Positions 8,097 to 16,184 of a stretch of 41,121 bases of DNA are shown one piece after another. This DNA comes from Flavobacterium sp. LHD-85 (GTDB lineage: Bacteria > Bacteroidota > Bacteroidia > Flavobacteriales > Flavobacteriaceae), in contig NZ_JAVFVR010000023.1 in assembly GCF_030929595.1 (NCBI RefSeq), positions 1-41,121 on the forward strand. The letters run 5' to 3'. Under the pieces are notes generated by a model, which ran no database searches, had not been told where the DNA came from, and saw only the letters and a list, made by a program, of their open reading frames with translations. How positions within the stretch are numbered: position 1 is the stretch's first letter; each line of letters starts with the position of its first letter. The translations under genes were made by a program, and so were the position numbers.

Positions 8097-8630
8097 ATGA
8101 TAACATTAAAAGGAGATTCAATTTATTTGCGGGCACTCGAACCTCAAGATTTAGAGTTTATTTATTCTATAGAAAATGATGAGAATATCTGGGAAGTTAG
8201 CAATACGCAAACTCCTTATAGCCGTTTTTTGATTAAACAATATTTAGAGAATGCCCATCAGGATATTTATGAGGCAAAACAGCTTCGTTTGGCGATCTGT
8301 CAGGATGAAGATTTTCCTGCTATCGGATTGATTGATTTGTTTGAATTTGATCCTAGAAATAATAGGGCAGGGATTGGTATTGTCATTCAGAAAGAAGAAA
8401 ATCAAGGGAAAAATATTGGTTCTGAGGCTTTAGAACTTTTAATAAAATATTCTTTTACTAATTTAAATCTCCATCAATTGTATGCAAATATTGGAGTACA
8501 AAATGTAGCGAGTATTGCACTTTTTACTAAATTTGGTTTCAAGAAAATCGGAATAAAAAAAGACTGGATTTTGTATCATAACCACTATCACGATGAAGCA
8601 ATTTTTCAGCTAATTAATAAACAAATTTAA
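8097..8630 (+). CDS. GNAT-family N-acetyltransferase
   Basis: A 177-residue acetyl-CoA-dependent acetyltransferase of the RimJ/RimL-like branch. The opening ITLKGDSIYLRALEPQDL is typical of this branch. The acetyl-CoA pyrophosphate-binding loop is QGKNIGSEAL near residue 105, and NVASIALFTKFGFKKIG near 135-150 is the usual C-terminal signature. The substrate cannot be told from sequence. It sits between dapF and mltG, 10 bp from the latter, and is likely cotranscribed with them. Confidence 0.85.
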   Translation: MITLKGDSIYLRALEPQDLEFIYSIENDENIWEVSNTQTPYSRFLIKQYLENAHQDIYEAKQLRLAICQDEDFPAIGLIDLFEFDPRNNRAGIGIVIQKEENQGKNIGSEALELLIKYSFTNLNLHQLYANIGVQNVASIALFTKFGFKKIGIKKDWILYHNHYHDEAIFQLINKQI

Positions 8631-8640
8631 ATTTTAAGCT

Positions 8641-9681
8641 TTGAGTCTAAAAAAAATAATCACAATAAGTGCCGTAGCCATTATTTCAGTTTTATTGATT
8701 TATGGTTTTATATTAATCAGTAAAATATTTAGTTCTAATACTAAATTTGAGGAAAAAGAAGTGTACGTTTATGTGCCCACAGATGCAAATTATGCTGATG
8801 TAAAAAAGATTTTGGCACCCTATATAAAGAATTTTGACAACTTTGAAATGGTTGCCGAAAAAAGAGATTATCCAGAAAATGTAAAATCGGGTCGTTTTCT
8901 TTTAAAGAAAGACATGAACAATATCGACTTAGTTCGTGCAATGCGTTCTAATATTCCAGTTAAATTGGTTTTTAATAACCAAGAACGTTTAGAGAATTTT
9001 GCAGGAAGAATCGGAAAAGAAATCGAAGCTGACAGTTTATCATTATTGAAAGCTATAAAAGATTCAACATTTTTAGCAGCAAACGGATTTAACGAAGAAA
9101 ACGTTTTTGCAATGTTTATTCCAAATACTTATGAGATTTATTGGAATACATCGGCAGAGAAGTTCCGTGATAAAATGATTAAAGAATATCATAATTTTTG
9201 GACAGCTGATAGAATCGCCAAAGCAAAAGCACAAGGATTAACACCTGTACAGGCAACAATTTTAGCATCAATTGTTCATAAAGAATCGGTTAAAAAAGAC
9301 GAAAGACCTCGTATTGCAGGAGTTTATTTAAACCGTTTGCGTTTAGAAATGCCATTGCAAGCAGATCCAACGGTTATTTATGCTTTAAAATTGAGAGATA
9401 ACGATTTTGATCAAGTTATAAAAAGAGTTTTTTATAATGATTTAGTTATGAGATCTCCGTATAATACTTACATAAACAAAGGGCTTCCTCCTGGACCAAT
9501 TGCAATGCCTGATATTACGGCTCTTGAAGCGGTTTTAAATCCAGAGAAGAACGATTATATTTATTTCTGTGCAAGTGTTGATCGTTTCGGATATCATGAG
9601 TTTGCAGCAACATTGGCAGAACATAATGTAAATGCAAAAAAATATTCTGATTGGATCGCAAGTCAGGGTGTAACAAGATAA
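8641..9681 (+). CDS. mltG: Endolytic murein transglycosylase MltG
   Basis: A membrane-anchored YceG/MltG-family enzyme that cuts nascent glycan strands and limits their length. The N-terminal segment at about 5-27 is a single membrane anchor and a LysM-like region follows. The catalytic domain holds Glu215 in ILASIVHKESV, followed by DERPRIAGVYLNRL, LQADPTVIYAL and PYNTY...GLPPGPI. The start is TTG: an in-frame TAA at 8635-8637 excludes anything earlier, and the next ATG would remove the anchor. At 346 residues it is full length. It is third in the dapF-GNAT-mltG group, with a terminator 22 bp later. Confidence 0.94.
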   Translation: MSLKKIITISAVAIISVLLIYGFILISKIFSSNTKFEEKEVYVYVPTDANYADVKKILAPYIKNFDNFEMVAEKRDYPENVKSGRFLLKKDMNNIDLVRAMRSNIPVKLVFNNQERLENFAGRIGKEIEADSLSLLKAIKDSTFLAANGFNEENVFAMFIPNTYEIYWNTSAEKFRDKMIKEYHNFWTADRIAKAKAQGLTPVQATILASIVHKESVKKDERPRIAGVYLNRLRLEMPLQADPTVIYALKLRDNDFDQVIKRVFYNDLVMRSPYNTYINKGLPPGPIAMPDITALEAVLNPEKNDYIYFCASVDRFGYHEFAATLAEHNVNAKKYSDWIASQGVTR

Positions 9682-9702
9682 ATTTAAATCTGAAAAGATT
9701 AG

Positions 9703-9736
9703 AAACCGAAGTAAAATTTACTTCGGTTTTTTTTTT
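9703..9736 (+). terminator. Terminator after mltG
   Basis: AAACCGAAGTAAA pairs with TTTACTTCGGTTT and is followed by a long T-run. Confidence 0.9.
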
Positions 9737-10164
9737 GTTTTTTTCGAATGTAAAAGTAGGATCGAAATCGAAAATTTATGAAATTATTATTATGACTATT
9801 TTTTATGATGAAGTAATAAAAAAATAAACATTTTTTAATGTTGAATTTTATAAAATTCTAAAAGTGACTTTCAAGATTTGTATAAAAATCCATGATTTTA
9901 TTATAAGAAAAAACTTTCTTTTCAATGAAATTTGCTTAAAATTTATATAAAATGCGATTTTTTTTGACCCTAATTTTCAATTTTTGCGGGTGAAACGAGA
10001 GAGTGAAAATCTCGTGGAATCCATTATGATAACTGGGATGATAGCGATTTACGTTTTTACGTAAAAAACGCTAAACTATTGATTTTAAGCATATTTTTGA
10101 AATAGCTTATCTTTGCAGCGTAGAAATTTCAAGAGGGTGACAGCGTCTTGAAGAAAAACAATTT
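9737..10164 (+). promoter_or_regulatory. Gene-free region with hairpins upstream of the lysozyme-like gene
   Basis: No convincing ORF is present. The first 230 bp are plain AT-rich DNA. From about 9987 the composition changes. A hairpin ACGAGA (9995-10000) / TCTCGT (10010-10015) is flanked by GGGTGAA and GGAATCC. A second imperfect hairpin at 10044-10071 pairs TTTACGT with ACGTAAA, extended by GCG/CGC. After the promoter box at 10108, TTCAAG and CTTGAA pair around AGGGTGACAGCGT, just before the ATG. This could be a regulated leader; I do not recognise a riboswitch class. Confidence 0.4.
10108..10115 (+). promoter_or_regulatory. -7 box before the lysozyme-like gene
   Basis: TATCTTTG matches TAnnTTTG. 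A TTG lies 26 bp upstream (10079-10081), slightly far for a -33 box. The leader would be about 43 nt and contain the TTCAAG/CTTGAA hairpin. Confidence 0.5.
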
Positions 10165-10806
10165 ATGATAAAGAAATGGTATTTTTATGCGAGTTTAGTC
10201 GTTATTATTACATTTTTAAGTTTGGGATTTATTCCCTCTAACCATGAAACCAAACCTTGGTTTTTAATTGAAAAAACAGATGGATCAGAATACATTTTTC
10301 CATCAAAAGAAAAAGATGATTATCCTAAAATCGCAAATGTCCCATTTACAGGAAATCGTCTTATAGGATTTAAAGAAGCAGTCGCTTTTAAAGAATCACA
10401 AGGGCAATACAGATTAGTAAACACTCTTGGTTATATGGGTAAATATCAATTTGGTTCTAAAGCTTTGAGAGCAATTGGAATTAATGATAATAAAGCCTTT
10501 TTAAAAGACCCTGCTCTACAAGAAAAAGCTTTTATGGCTTTACTAGCCAAAAACAAATGGATTTTACGTTATGAAATCGAAAAGTATCAAGGTAAAATCA
10601 TCAGTGGTATCGAAATTACCGAATCTGGAATTTTAGCTGCAGCACATTTAGGTGGTGCAGGTTCTGTAAAGAATTTTTTCAAAAACAAAGGAAGCAGACA
10701 TTTTAGAGACGCTTTCGGAACTTCTTTGAAAAGCTACATGAGAGATTTTGCAGGTTACGATCTTTCTTTTATAGAAGCAGATAGTAACGCAACAGTAAAC
10801 GACTAA
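10165..10806 (+). CDS. Exported lysozyme-like / lytic transglycosylase-like protein
   Basis: A 213-residue protein with a hydrophobic N-terminal export or anchor segment (about 5-24). The segment FKESQGQYRLVNTLGYMGKY around residue 75-95 matches the lysozyme/SLT pattern of a catalytic Glu (Glu77) followed by a Gly-Tyr-x-Gly-x-Tyr-Gln-Phe motif. A later AAHLGGAGSV near 155 matches the second conserved patch. Likely role: peptidoglycan cleavage in the periplasm. It stands alone between two terminators and has a long, structured upstream region. Annotations of such proteins as LysM proteins are possible, but I see no LysM repeat. Confidence 0.65.
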   Translation: MIKKWYFYASLVVIITFLSLGFIPSNHETKPWFLIEKTDGSEYIFPSKEKDDYPKIANVPFTGNRLIGFKEAVAFKESQGQYRLVNTLGYMGKYQFGSKALRAIGINDNKAFLKDPALQEKAFMALLAKNKWILRYEIEKYQGKIISGIEITESGILAAAHLGGAGSVKNFFKNKGSRHFRDAFGTSLKSYMRDFAGYDLSFIEADSNATVND

Positions 10807-10810
10807 ATTA

Positions 10811-10851
10811 AAAGAGGTTGTTTCGCAACAGTGAAACAACCTCTTTTTTAT
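10811..10851 (+). terminator. Terminator after the lysozyme-like gene
   Basis: AAAGAGGTTGTTTC and GAAACAACCTCTTT pair around GCAACAGT and a T-run follows. The symmetric stem may also stop mutA transcripts arriving on the minus strand. Confidence 0.9.
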
Positions 10852-10899
10852 CCTCTTTCATGAGTAATCTCAATCTACAACTTTTTTCTCATCATTGAT

Positions 10900-10930
10900 A
10901 ACTGAAAACCGAGACTGAGACTGTAAACTC
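10900..10930. repeat. CAGT-word repeat at the mutA stop codon
   Basis: AACTGAAAACCGAGACTGAG followed by ACTGTAAACTC is a one-sided, degenerate copy of the CAGT word family. It runs right up to the mutA stop. The matching left arm is only weakly visible. Confidence 0.5.
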
Positions 10931-13053
10931 TAATCTATTAGAGCTTCTAAGATTTTTATAGCCGCTTCGCTTATTTTTGTTCCAGGGCCAAAAACGGCTG
11001 ATGCACCCGCATCAAACAAGAATTGATAGTCCTGAGACGGAATAACACCACCTACAATTACCATTATATCTTCTCGTCCGTGTTTTTTAAGTTCTTCGAT
11101 TACTTGCGGAACCAAAGTTTTATGTCCAGCAGCAAGTGATGAAACTCCCAAGATATGAACATCATTTTCCACAGCTTGTTTTGCAGCTTCTGCAGGAGTT
11201 TGAAATAACGGACCTATATCAACATCAAAACCAACATCGGCATAACCTGTAGCGACTACTTTTGCGCCTCTGTCGTGACCGTCTTGTCCCATTTTTGCAA
11301 TCATAATTCTAGGACGTCTTCCTTCTTGTTTGGCAAAAACATCTGCTAGTTGTTTTGCTCGCTCAAAATTTTCGTCATTTTTTATTGCTGCACTATACAC
11401 TCCGCTAAAAGATTTGATTTGTGCTTTAAAACGGCCAAAAACAGTTTCCAATGCATTACTGATTTCGCCTAATGTTGCTCTGTTTCTAGCGGCTTCAACT
11501 GCATTTTCTAATAAGTTTCCTTGTCCTGTCTGCGCACAATGGATTAATTTTTCTAGTGACTTATTTACTTTTTCAGAATCTCTGGTTCGTTTTATTTCTT
11601 CAAGGCGTTCGACTTGCTGTTTACGAACCAATTGATTGTCTACATCTAGAATATCCAACGGATCTTCTTTTTCTAAACGATATTTATTTACGCCAACAAT
11701 AATATCTTGCCCGCTGTCTATTCTTGCTTGTTTTCTTGCGGCAGCCTCTTCAATTCGAAGTTTCGGAATTCCAGCTTCAATTGCTTTGGTCATTCCGCCA
11801 AGTTCTTCTACTTCTTCAATTAATTTCCAAGTTTTCTCAACAATGTCATTGGTCAAACTTTCAATATAATAACTTCCAGCCCAAGGATCTACCGTTTTAG
11901 TAATTTTGGTTTCCTCTTGAAGAAATATTTGAGTATTTCTAGCAATTCTTGCAGAGAAATCTGTTGGAAGCGCGATTGCTTCGTCTAGAGCATTGGTGTG
12001 CAAAGATTGTGTTCCGCCAAAAACCGCTGCAGAAGCTTCTATACAAGTTCTCGCTACATTATTAAAAGGGTCTTGTTCTGTCAAACTCCATCCGCTAGTT
12101 TGGCAATGTGTTCTTAAAGCCAGAGATTTATCACTTTTTGGATTAAACTGTTGTAATAGTTTTGCCCAAATCATACGGCCAGCTCTCATTTTAGCAATTT
12201 CCATAAAATGATTCATCCCGATTGCCCAAAAGAAAGATAATCTTGGAGCAAACTCATCAATGGTCATTCCTGTAGATAATCCAGTTCTAATGTATTCTAA
12301 ACCGTCGGCCAAAGTATAAGCTAATTCAATATCGGCCGTTGCTCCAGCTTCCTGCATGTGATAACCAGAAATAGAGATAGAATTGAATTTTGGCATTTTC
12401 TTGCTAGTAAACTCAAAAATATCGGCAATGATTTTCATTGAAGGAGTTGGAGGATAGATATAAGTATTTCGCACCATAAACTCCTTTAAAATATCGTTTT
12501 GGATTGTTCCTGCTAATTTTTCTGGACTAACGCCTTGTTCTTCTGCAGCAACAATGTAAAAAGCCATAATAGGTAAAACGGCTCCATTCATGGTCATAGA
12601 GACAGACATTTCGTCTAACGGAATCTGATCGAAGAGTACTTTCATATCTTCAACAGAATCAATTGCAACTCCTGCTTTTCCAACATCACCAACAACTCTT
12701 TCGTGGTCTGAATCGTAACCGCGATGCGTTGGTAAATCAAAAGCGATTGAAAGTCCCTTTTGGCCCGCAGCTAAATTTTTTCTGTAAAAAGCATTGCTTT
12801 CTTCTGCAGTAGAAAATCCTGCATACTGGCGAATCGTCCACGGACGGCGTACATACATCGTTGCATACGGTCCACGTAAATTTGGTGCAAAGCCGGCTCC
12901 GAAATCAAGAAATTCTAAATCTTCGATATCTTTCTCCGAATAGTTTTTTTTGATTTCAATTCCTTCGGCAGTAGTAAAGTTGTCAGAACTAGAATTAATT
13001 TCTGGTTCCTGATTTTTAACTTCTAGCTTTATATTTTTAAGGTCTTTTCTCAA
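10930..13053 (-). CDS. mutA: Methylmalonyl-CoA mutase, large (B12-binding) subunit
   Basis: Adenosylcobalamin-dependent interconversion of succinyl-CoA and methylmalonyl-CoA, linking propionyl-CoA metabolism to the TCA cycle. The N-terminal TIM-barrel region contains RPWTIRQYAGFSTAEESN and FDLPTHRGYDSD. The C-terminal cobalamin domain (about 580-707) has DGHDRG with the cobalt-ligand His593, then SSLAAGH and the GG of IVGGVIP. The 707 residues are full length. The start is TTG at 13053: an in-frame stop lies six codons upstream and no ATG occurs before conserved sequence. It follows the small gene by 11 bp and mutB further upstream, as one minus-strand operon. Symbols for the two subunits are used inconsistently in the literature; I use mutA for the B12-binding chain. 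Confidence 0.93.
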   Translation of the reverse strand: MRKDLKNIKLEVKNQEPEINSSSDNFTTAEGIEIKKNYSEKDIEDLEFLDFGAGFAPNLRGPYATMYVRRPWTIRQYAGFSTAEESNAFYRKNLAAGQKGLSIAFDLPTHRGYDSDHERVVGDVGKAGVAIDSVEDMKVLFDQIPLDEMSVSMTMNGAVLPIMAFYIVAAEEQGVSPEKLAGTIQNDILKEFMVRNTYIYPPTPSMKIIADIFEFTSKKMPKFNSISISGYHMQEAGATADIELAYTLADGLEYIRTGLSTGMTIDEFAPRLSFFWAIGMNHFMEIAKMRAGRMIWAKLLQQFNPKSDKSLALRTHCQTSGWSLTEQDPFNNVARTCIEASAAVFGGTQSLHTNALDEAIALPTDFSARIARNTQIFLQEETKITKTVDPWAGSYYIESLTNDIVEKTWKLIEEVEELGGMTKAIEAGIPKLRIEEAAARKQARIDSGQDIIVGVNKYRLEKEDPLDILDVDNQLVRKQQVERLEEIKRTRDSEKVNKSLEKLIHCAQTGQGNLLENAVEAARNRATLGEISNALETVFGRFKAQIKSFSGVYSAAIKNDENFERAKQLADVFAKQEGRRPRIMIAKMGQDGHDRGAKVVATGYADVGFDVDIGPLFQTPAEAAKQAVENDVHILGVSSLAAGHKTLVPQVIEELKKHGREDIMVIVGGVIPSQDYQFLFDAGASAVFGPGTKISEAAIKILEALID

Positions 13054-13064
13054 TTTAAATATGG

Positions 13065-13253
13065 TTATTTAAGTGCGATTAAATCTCTTTTGATTTCTTC
13101 TAAAAAGTCATCGATGTTAGAGACATCATTTGGATTTTTTAAATAATCTTTTGTTCTTTTTCTAACTTGATCAATTTGCCACTCAGGAATTTTGTATTGA
13201 AATTCAGTTATTGAATCGTTTTCAACTGATATTATTTCATTAGGTCTTTTCAT
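13065..13253 (-). CDS. Small antitoxin-like protein (addiction-module component type)
   Basis: A 62-residue acidic protein between the two mutase subunits. The pattern around Trp25 (IPEWQIDQVRKRTKDYLKNP, then a Phe-Leu-Glu-Glu-Ile block) resembles the short 'putative addiction module component' family (Unstab_antitox type), whose members usually precede a RelE/ParE-type toxin. No toxin is present: the next gene is mutA, 11 bp downstream. Its retention in a metabolic operon suggests a role unrelated to addiction, or an orphan. Coding status is supported by close packing (38 bp after mutB, 11 bp before mutA) and an ATG start. Family assignment is tentative. Confidence 0.75.
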   Translation of the reverse strand: MKRPNEIISVENDSITEFQYKIPEWQIDQVRKRTKDYLKNPNDVSNIDDFLEEIKRDLIALK

Positions 13254-13291
13254 AATACTTTAGTTTAAATTCAAAAACTTATCTCTTAATT

Positions 13292-14656
13292 TTATTCAAG
13301 CTCCAATCGTTCCTGCTCCATTTTCTCAGCCAATCTTTTTTCAATAATTGGCGTAATTAATGTTTTTCTTGGTTTGATTTTTACAAAAGGAAACAATTCT
13401 AAATCCTGTTTCATTCGGTCTTCTTTGTTTGGATATTTGTTCGTTCCTAAAAGAATTTCTTTTTTAGAATCGAATAATTCCTGTTCTTTATTGGCGCTTT
13501 CTTGAATTTTCTTTTTGATTGTACCATCGTTTAAAAGTTTCAAGAAACCACCGCTAGCTTCAATTTCTTTAAATAAATTCAAACTTTTTTCTGCCAATTG
13601 CATCGTTAAACTTTCAATATAATAACTTCCATCAGCAGGGTTGTTCACTTTGTCAAAATAGCTTTCGTGTTTTAAAATCAAAAGCTGATTTCTTGAAATA
13701 CGATCGCCAAATTCATTGTCTTTATGATATAGTGCGTCGTAAGGCAAATTAGCAATTGCATCTGCGCCACCCAAAATAGCCGACATACATTCGGTTGTCG
13801 TGCGAAGCATATTCACGTTGTAATCGTAAATGGTTTTATTTCGCTTTGTTGGCGTTGCCAATATATGACATTCGATTTTGGAATCGTACTCTTTGACAAT
13901 CAAATCAAAAAGCATTCGAAGCGCACGAAGTTTAGCTATTTCGAAAAAATAATTAGTTCCAACAGAAACTTGAAAAACGATAGATTTTGCTGTACCAGAG
14001 AAACGATTTAAATATTCATTCGCATGTGCTAAACTGTAGGCAATCTGTTGCGTAATATTGGCGCCTGAATTTTGATACAAACCCAAATCTACACTCAACA
14101 GATTTAAATTGGTTGTATTCTTAAAAAGTATATCTAAGGTTTCAAAATTATTTTTCTCCGAAGTTGTAAACCAATTTCCTTCTCTTGCCAATTGTCCAAT
14201 CGGATCAAAGTTGCAATAGAAATTGGCTTTTTTCTGGATTGAAAGAGTATCTAATTTTTTAACGAAATCGATTGAGATAAAATTGAAATTAAAGTAAACG
14301 GTTTTGTTTTCTAAAGGAAGATTTTCCAATAGTTTTTGAACATCAATTTTATCATTTTCTATTGTAAAACGAAGGCTTTCTGCACCTCTTTCTAAAGTGT
14401 TTAAAGCGCGTTCGATTGATTTCTCTACATCGAAAACAAAGATATTTTGGCAGATTTTAAAATCTGAGGCTTGAGTATTTACATTTGCTGCTTTTGTAAA
14501 CTCATCACTGTGATAAAAAGGTTTTACCTGAATATCTTCTGGCGAATTCCAAATAACAGTTTGATTGTAATCGGCTCCATCTAATTCAAACTGAATTTTT
14601 TGTTTCCATTGTTTGGATGAAATCGGATTAAAATCGTCGAATAGGTTAGTGGCCAT
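13292..14656 (-). CDS. mutB: Methylmalonyl-CoA mutase, small subunit
   Basis: The non-catalytic partner of the B12-binding mutase chain, 454 residues. It resembles the barrel region of the large subunit: GADYNQTVIWNSPEDIQVKP near the start, a FFEIAKLRALRMLFD helix, and a late NPADGSYYIESLT that parallels DPWAGSYYIESLT of the large subunit. It lacks the DxHxxG cobalamin motif and a C-terminal B12 domain, as expected for this subunit. It is first of the three mutase-locus genes, 14 bp after ftsB, and is probably transcribed from the udk promoter. Confidence 0.9.
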   Translation of the reverse strand: MATNLFDDFNPISSKQWKQKIQFELDGADYNQTVIWNSPEDIQVKPFYHSDEFTKAANVNTQASDFKICQNIFVFDVEKSIERALNTLERGAESLRFTIENDKIDVQKLLENLPLENKTVYFNFNFISIDFVKKLDTLSIQKKANFYCNFDPIGQLAREGNWFTTSEKNNFETLDILFKNTTNLNLLSVDLGLYQNSGANITQQIAYSLAHANEYLNRFSGTAKSIVFQVSVGTNYFFEIAKLRALRMLFDLIVKEYDSKIECHILATPTKRNKTIYDYNVNMLRTTTECMSAILGGADAIANLPYDALYHKDNEFGDRISRNQLLILKHESYFDKVNNPADGSYYIESLTMQLAEKSLNLFKEIEASGGFLKLLNDGTIKKKIQESANKEQELFDSKKEILLGTNKYPNKEDRMKQDLELFPFVKIKPRKTLITPIIEKRLAEKMEQERLELE

Positions 14657-14670
14657 TGTAGTTTTTTTGA

Positions 14671-15003
14671 TTATTCTTTTTCTTGAATCGTGTCTCCTTC
14701 AAATTGTATGATGTAAATATCCTCGCTGTCTTTTTTCATAAAATATTTTTCGCGGGCGTATTTCTCAATTTGCTCTGGATTTTTGAGAAGCTTAATCTGC
14801 TCCTGATCTTTTTTGATCTCGTCCTGATAATATTTTTTATTATCCTCAAGTTCATGTATTTGCTCATCTAAAAAGCGATGATCAAAATACGAGTAATTGT
14901 CTAAAAACAGCATCCAAACTATAAAAAACAGCAAAACCCAAACGTATTTGTTTCCTAGGTATTTAAACCATTTTTTGTCTTTGTATGGATTTTTAAATTT
15001 CAT
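14671..15003 (-). CDS. ftsB: FtsB/DivIC-type septum formation protein
   Basis: A 110-residue bitopic division protein: a short basic N-terminus, one membrane segment at about 19-36 (VWVLLFFIVWMLF), an acidic/Lys-rich coiled coil at about 42-75, then the family segment NPEQIEKYAREKYFMKKDSEDIYII. In the divisome FtsB/DivIC pairs with FtsL and FtsQ. I place the start at 15003. The frame stays open back to 15087, but those 28 codons are the antisense of the structured repeat at 15044-15167 and look non-coding. It lies between udk and mutB in the same direction. Confidence 0.9.
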   Translation of the reverse strand: MKFKNPYKDKKWFKYLGNKYVWVLLFFIVWMLFLDNYSYFDHRFLDEQIHELEDNKKYYQDEIKKDQEQIKLLKNPEQIEKYAREKYFMKKDSEDIYIIQFEGDTIQEKE

Positions 15004-15043
15004 TTTTAAACGAATATTTCTTTTGAATTTGAGTGTTGTCTTT

Positions 15044-15167
15044 AGCCCCGATAGTAGTGAAAATCCTTTTGTGCCGGGGTTCGGCACAAAAGATTACTTC
15101 ACTTAATTTTTATTTTCATTGGAGTTCAGTGAACTCCGTTTGTAACGAATAGCGGGAATCAGCTCCT
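15044..15167 (-). repeat. Structured intergenic repeat, copy B (Flavo-1-like?)
   Basis: Second copy of the element at 183-323. Plus strand: AGCCCCGATAG, AATCCTTTTG, CAAAAGAT, AATAGCGGGAAT, AGCTCCT. CTTTTGTGCCG (15066-15076) pairs perfectly with CGGCACAAAAG (15082-15092); copy A has CTTTTGCGGG/CCCGCAAAAG here, so the stem changes in step on both sides. An extra hairpin GGAGTTCA-G-TGAACTCC lies at 15121-15137. On the minus strand it sits in the udk-ftsB transcript. Confidence 0.6.
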
Positions 15168-15197
15168 AATTATTATGGTTTAAATTTACGATAAAAA

Positions 15198-15806
15198 TTA
15201 TGAAATTCTCTGATTAATTACAGCGCGAACTACATCTATTGCTACCGTATTGTATTTGTCATTCGGGATAATAATGTCTGCAAAAGCTTTAGAAGGTTCT
15301 ATAAATTGCTCATGCATAGGTTTTAAAGTTGTTTGGTAACGGTTTAAAACTTCATCAATATCGCGGCCTCGTTCTGAAATATCTCTTTTTAAACGACGAA
15401 TTAATCTTTCGTCAGAATCTGCATGAACAAAGATTTTAATGTCAAACATATCGCGTAATTCAGGATTTGTAAGAATTAAGATTCCTTCAACAATCATTAC
15501 TTTTCTAGGATGTGTCGATACAGTATCGTCTGTTCTGTTATGTTGAATAAAAGAATAAACTGGCTGATCAATTGTTTCACCAGCTTTAAGAGCTTTTAAA
15601 TGTTTTACCAACAACTCAAAATCAATCGCTCTAGGGTGATCGAAATTGATTAAAGCTCTTTCATCAAACGATAAATTATCGGTTTGTTTGTAGTATGAAT
15701 CCTGAGAAATTACGCCAACTTCTGTGTCTGGTAATTCATTCATAATTTGGTGTACTACTGTAGTTTTTCCACTTCCTGTTCCTCCTGCAAGTCCGATAAT
15801 GAGCAT
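15198..15806 (-). CDS. udk: Uridine kinase
   Basis: Pyrimidine salvage: phosphorylates uridine and cytidine to UMP and CMP in the cytoplasm. A P-loop lies at residues 8-15 (GGTGSGKT), with the substrate segment SQDSYYK near 35, FDHPRAIDF near 55 and a lid with RLIRRLKRDISERGRDI near 132-150. The 202 residues are family length. It has its own promoter at 15833-15862 and starts the minus-strand run that continues into ftsB and the mutase genes, across a 194-bp gap that holds the structured repeat. Confidence 0.95.
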   Translation of the reverse strand: MLIIGLAGGTGSGKTTVVHQIMNELPDTEVGVISQDSYYKQTDNLSFDERALINFDHPRAIDFELLVKHLKALKAGETIDQPVYSFIQHNRTDDTVSTHPRKVMIVEGILILTNPELRDMFDIKIFVHADSDERLIRRLKRDISERGRDIDEVLNRYQTTLKPMHEQFIEPSKAFADIIIPNDKYNTVAIDVVRAVINQRIS

Positions 15807-15832
15807 AAAATTTTTGTTTGATATTTGTTTAG

Positions 15833-15862
15833 CAAAAATAATAATTTAACTGAATTGCTAAA
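15833..15862 (-). promoter_or_regulatory. Promoter of udk
   Basis: Minus strand: TTTA (15862-15859), 18 bp, then TATTTTTG (15840-15833), an exact TAnnTTTG with a near-consensus -33 box. The ATG is about 27 bp further on. Confidence 0.6.
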
Positions 15863-15878
15863 CATTTAAAATAATTTA

Positions 15879-16092
15879 ACCATATAAGTAATGTAAGTAA
15901 ATTTAAGCTAGAAAATATTTAAGCAAAATGTTACTTAACTGAAATTACTACCGTTATATTGATAAAAGACCGAATTATTTGTTTTAAATCATTTAAGCAA
16001 CATAAGTAAATATAAATAGTTCTTTTTTTTTGACTTAAAGAACTTTAAAAATTCCCGCTAAACTTATAATCTCTTATATGAACTTATATGGT
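15879..16092. repeat. TAAGT-word repeat region with inverted ends
   Basis: This fills most of the 378-bp gene-free gap between the SDR terminator and the udk promoter. ACCATATAAGT (15879-15889) has an exact inverted match at 16082-16092. In between are many variants of one word: ATGTAAGTAAATTTAAG, TTTAAGCAAAATGTTACTTA, TTTAAGCAACATAAGTAAAT, and CTTATATGAACTTATATGG. I see no coding potential. Confidence 0.6.
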
Positions 16093-16100
16093 GAAAAATA

Positions 16101-16131
16101 AAAAAATCCCGAAAGTAAACCTTCGGGATTT
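16101..16131 (-). terminator. Terminator after the SDR gene
   Basis: AAATCCCGAA and TTCGGGATTT pair. On the minus strand a T-run follows. This closes the dnaA-to-SDR run. Confidence 0.85.
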
Positions 16132-16165
16132 CGTGCAATCAGTATAGTTTAAAAAAATATTCTGA

Positions 16166-16183
16166 ATTTAGTAAGCACTTGTA
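16166..16183 (-). repeat. 18-bp 3'-UTR motif, copy 2
   Basis: The minus strand reads TACAAGTGCTTACTAAAT, identical to 2168-2185. It begins 1 nt after the SDR stop and precedes the terminator. Confidence 0.6.
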
Positions 16184-16184
16184 A

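Noticed and set aside
9987..10071. A known riboswitch (for example c-di-AMP) before the lysozyme-like gene
   Set aside because: GGGTGAA and GGAATCC pieces recall parts of known motifs, but the full conserved core is missing. I kept it only as an unassigned structured region.
11330..12211. Plus-strand open frames inside mutA
   Set aside because: They are opposite-strand shadows of a well-conserved enzyme gene, without starts, spacing or family resemblance.
13054..13291. A toxin-antitoxin pair in the mutase operon
   Set aside because: Only an antitoxin-like gene is present; both sides are mutase genes and no toxin frame fits.
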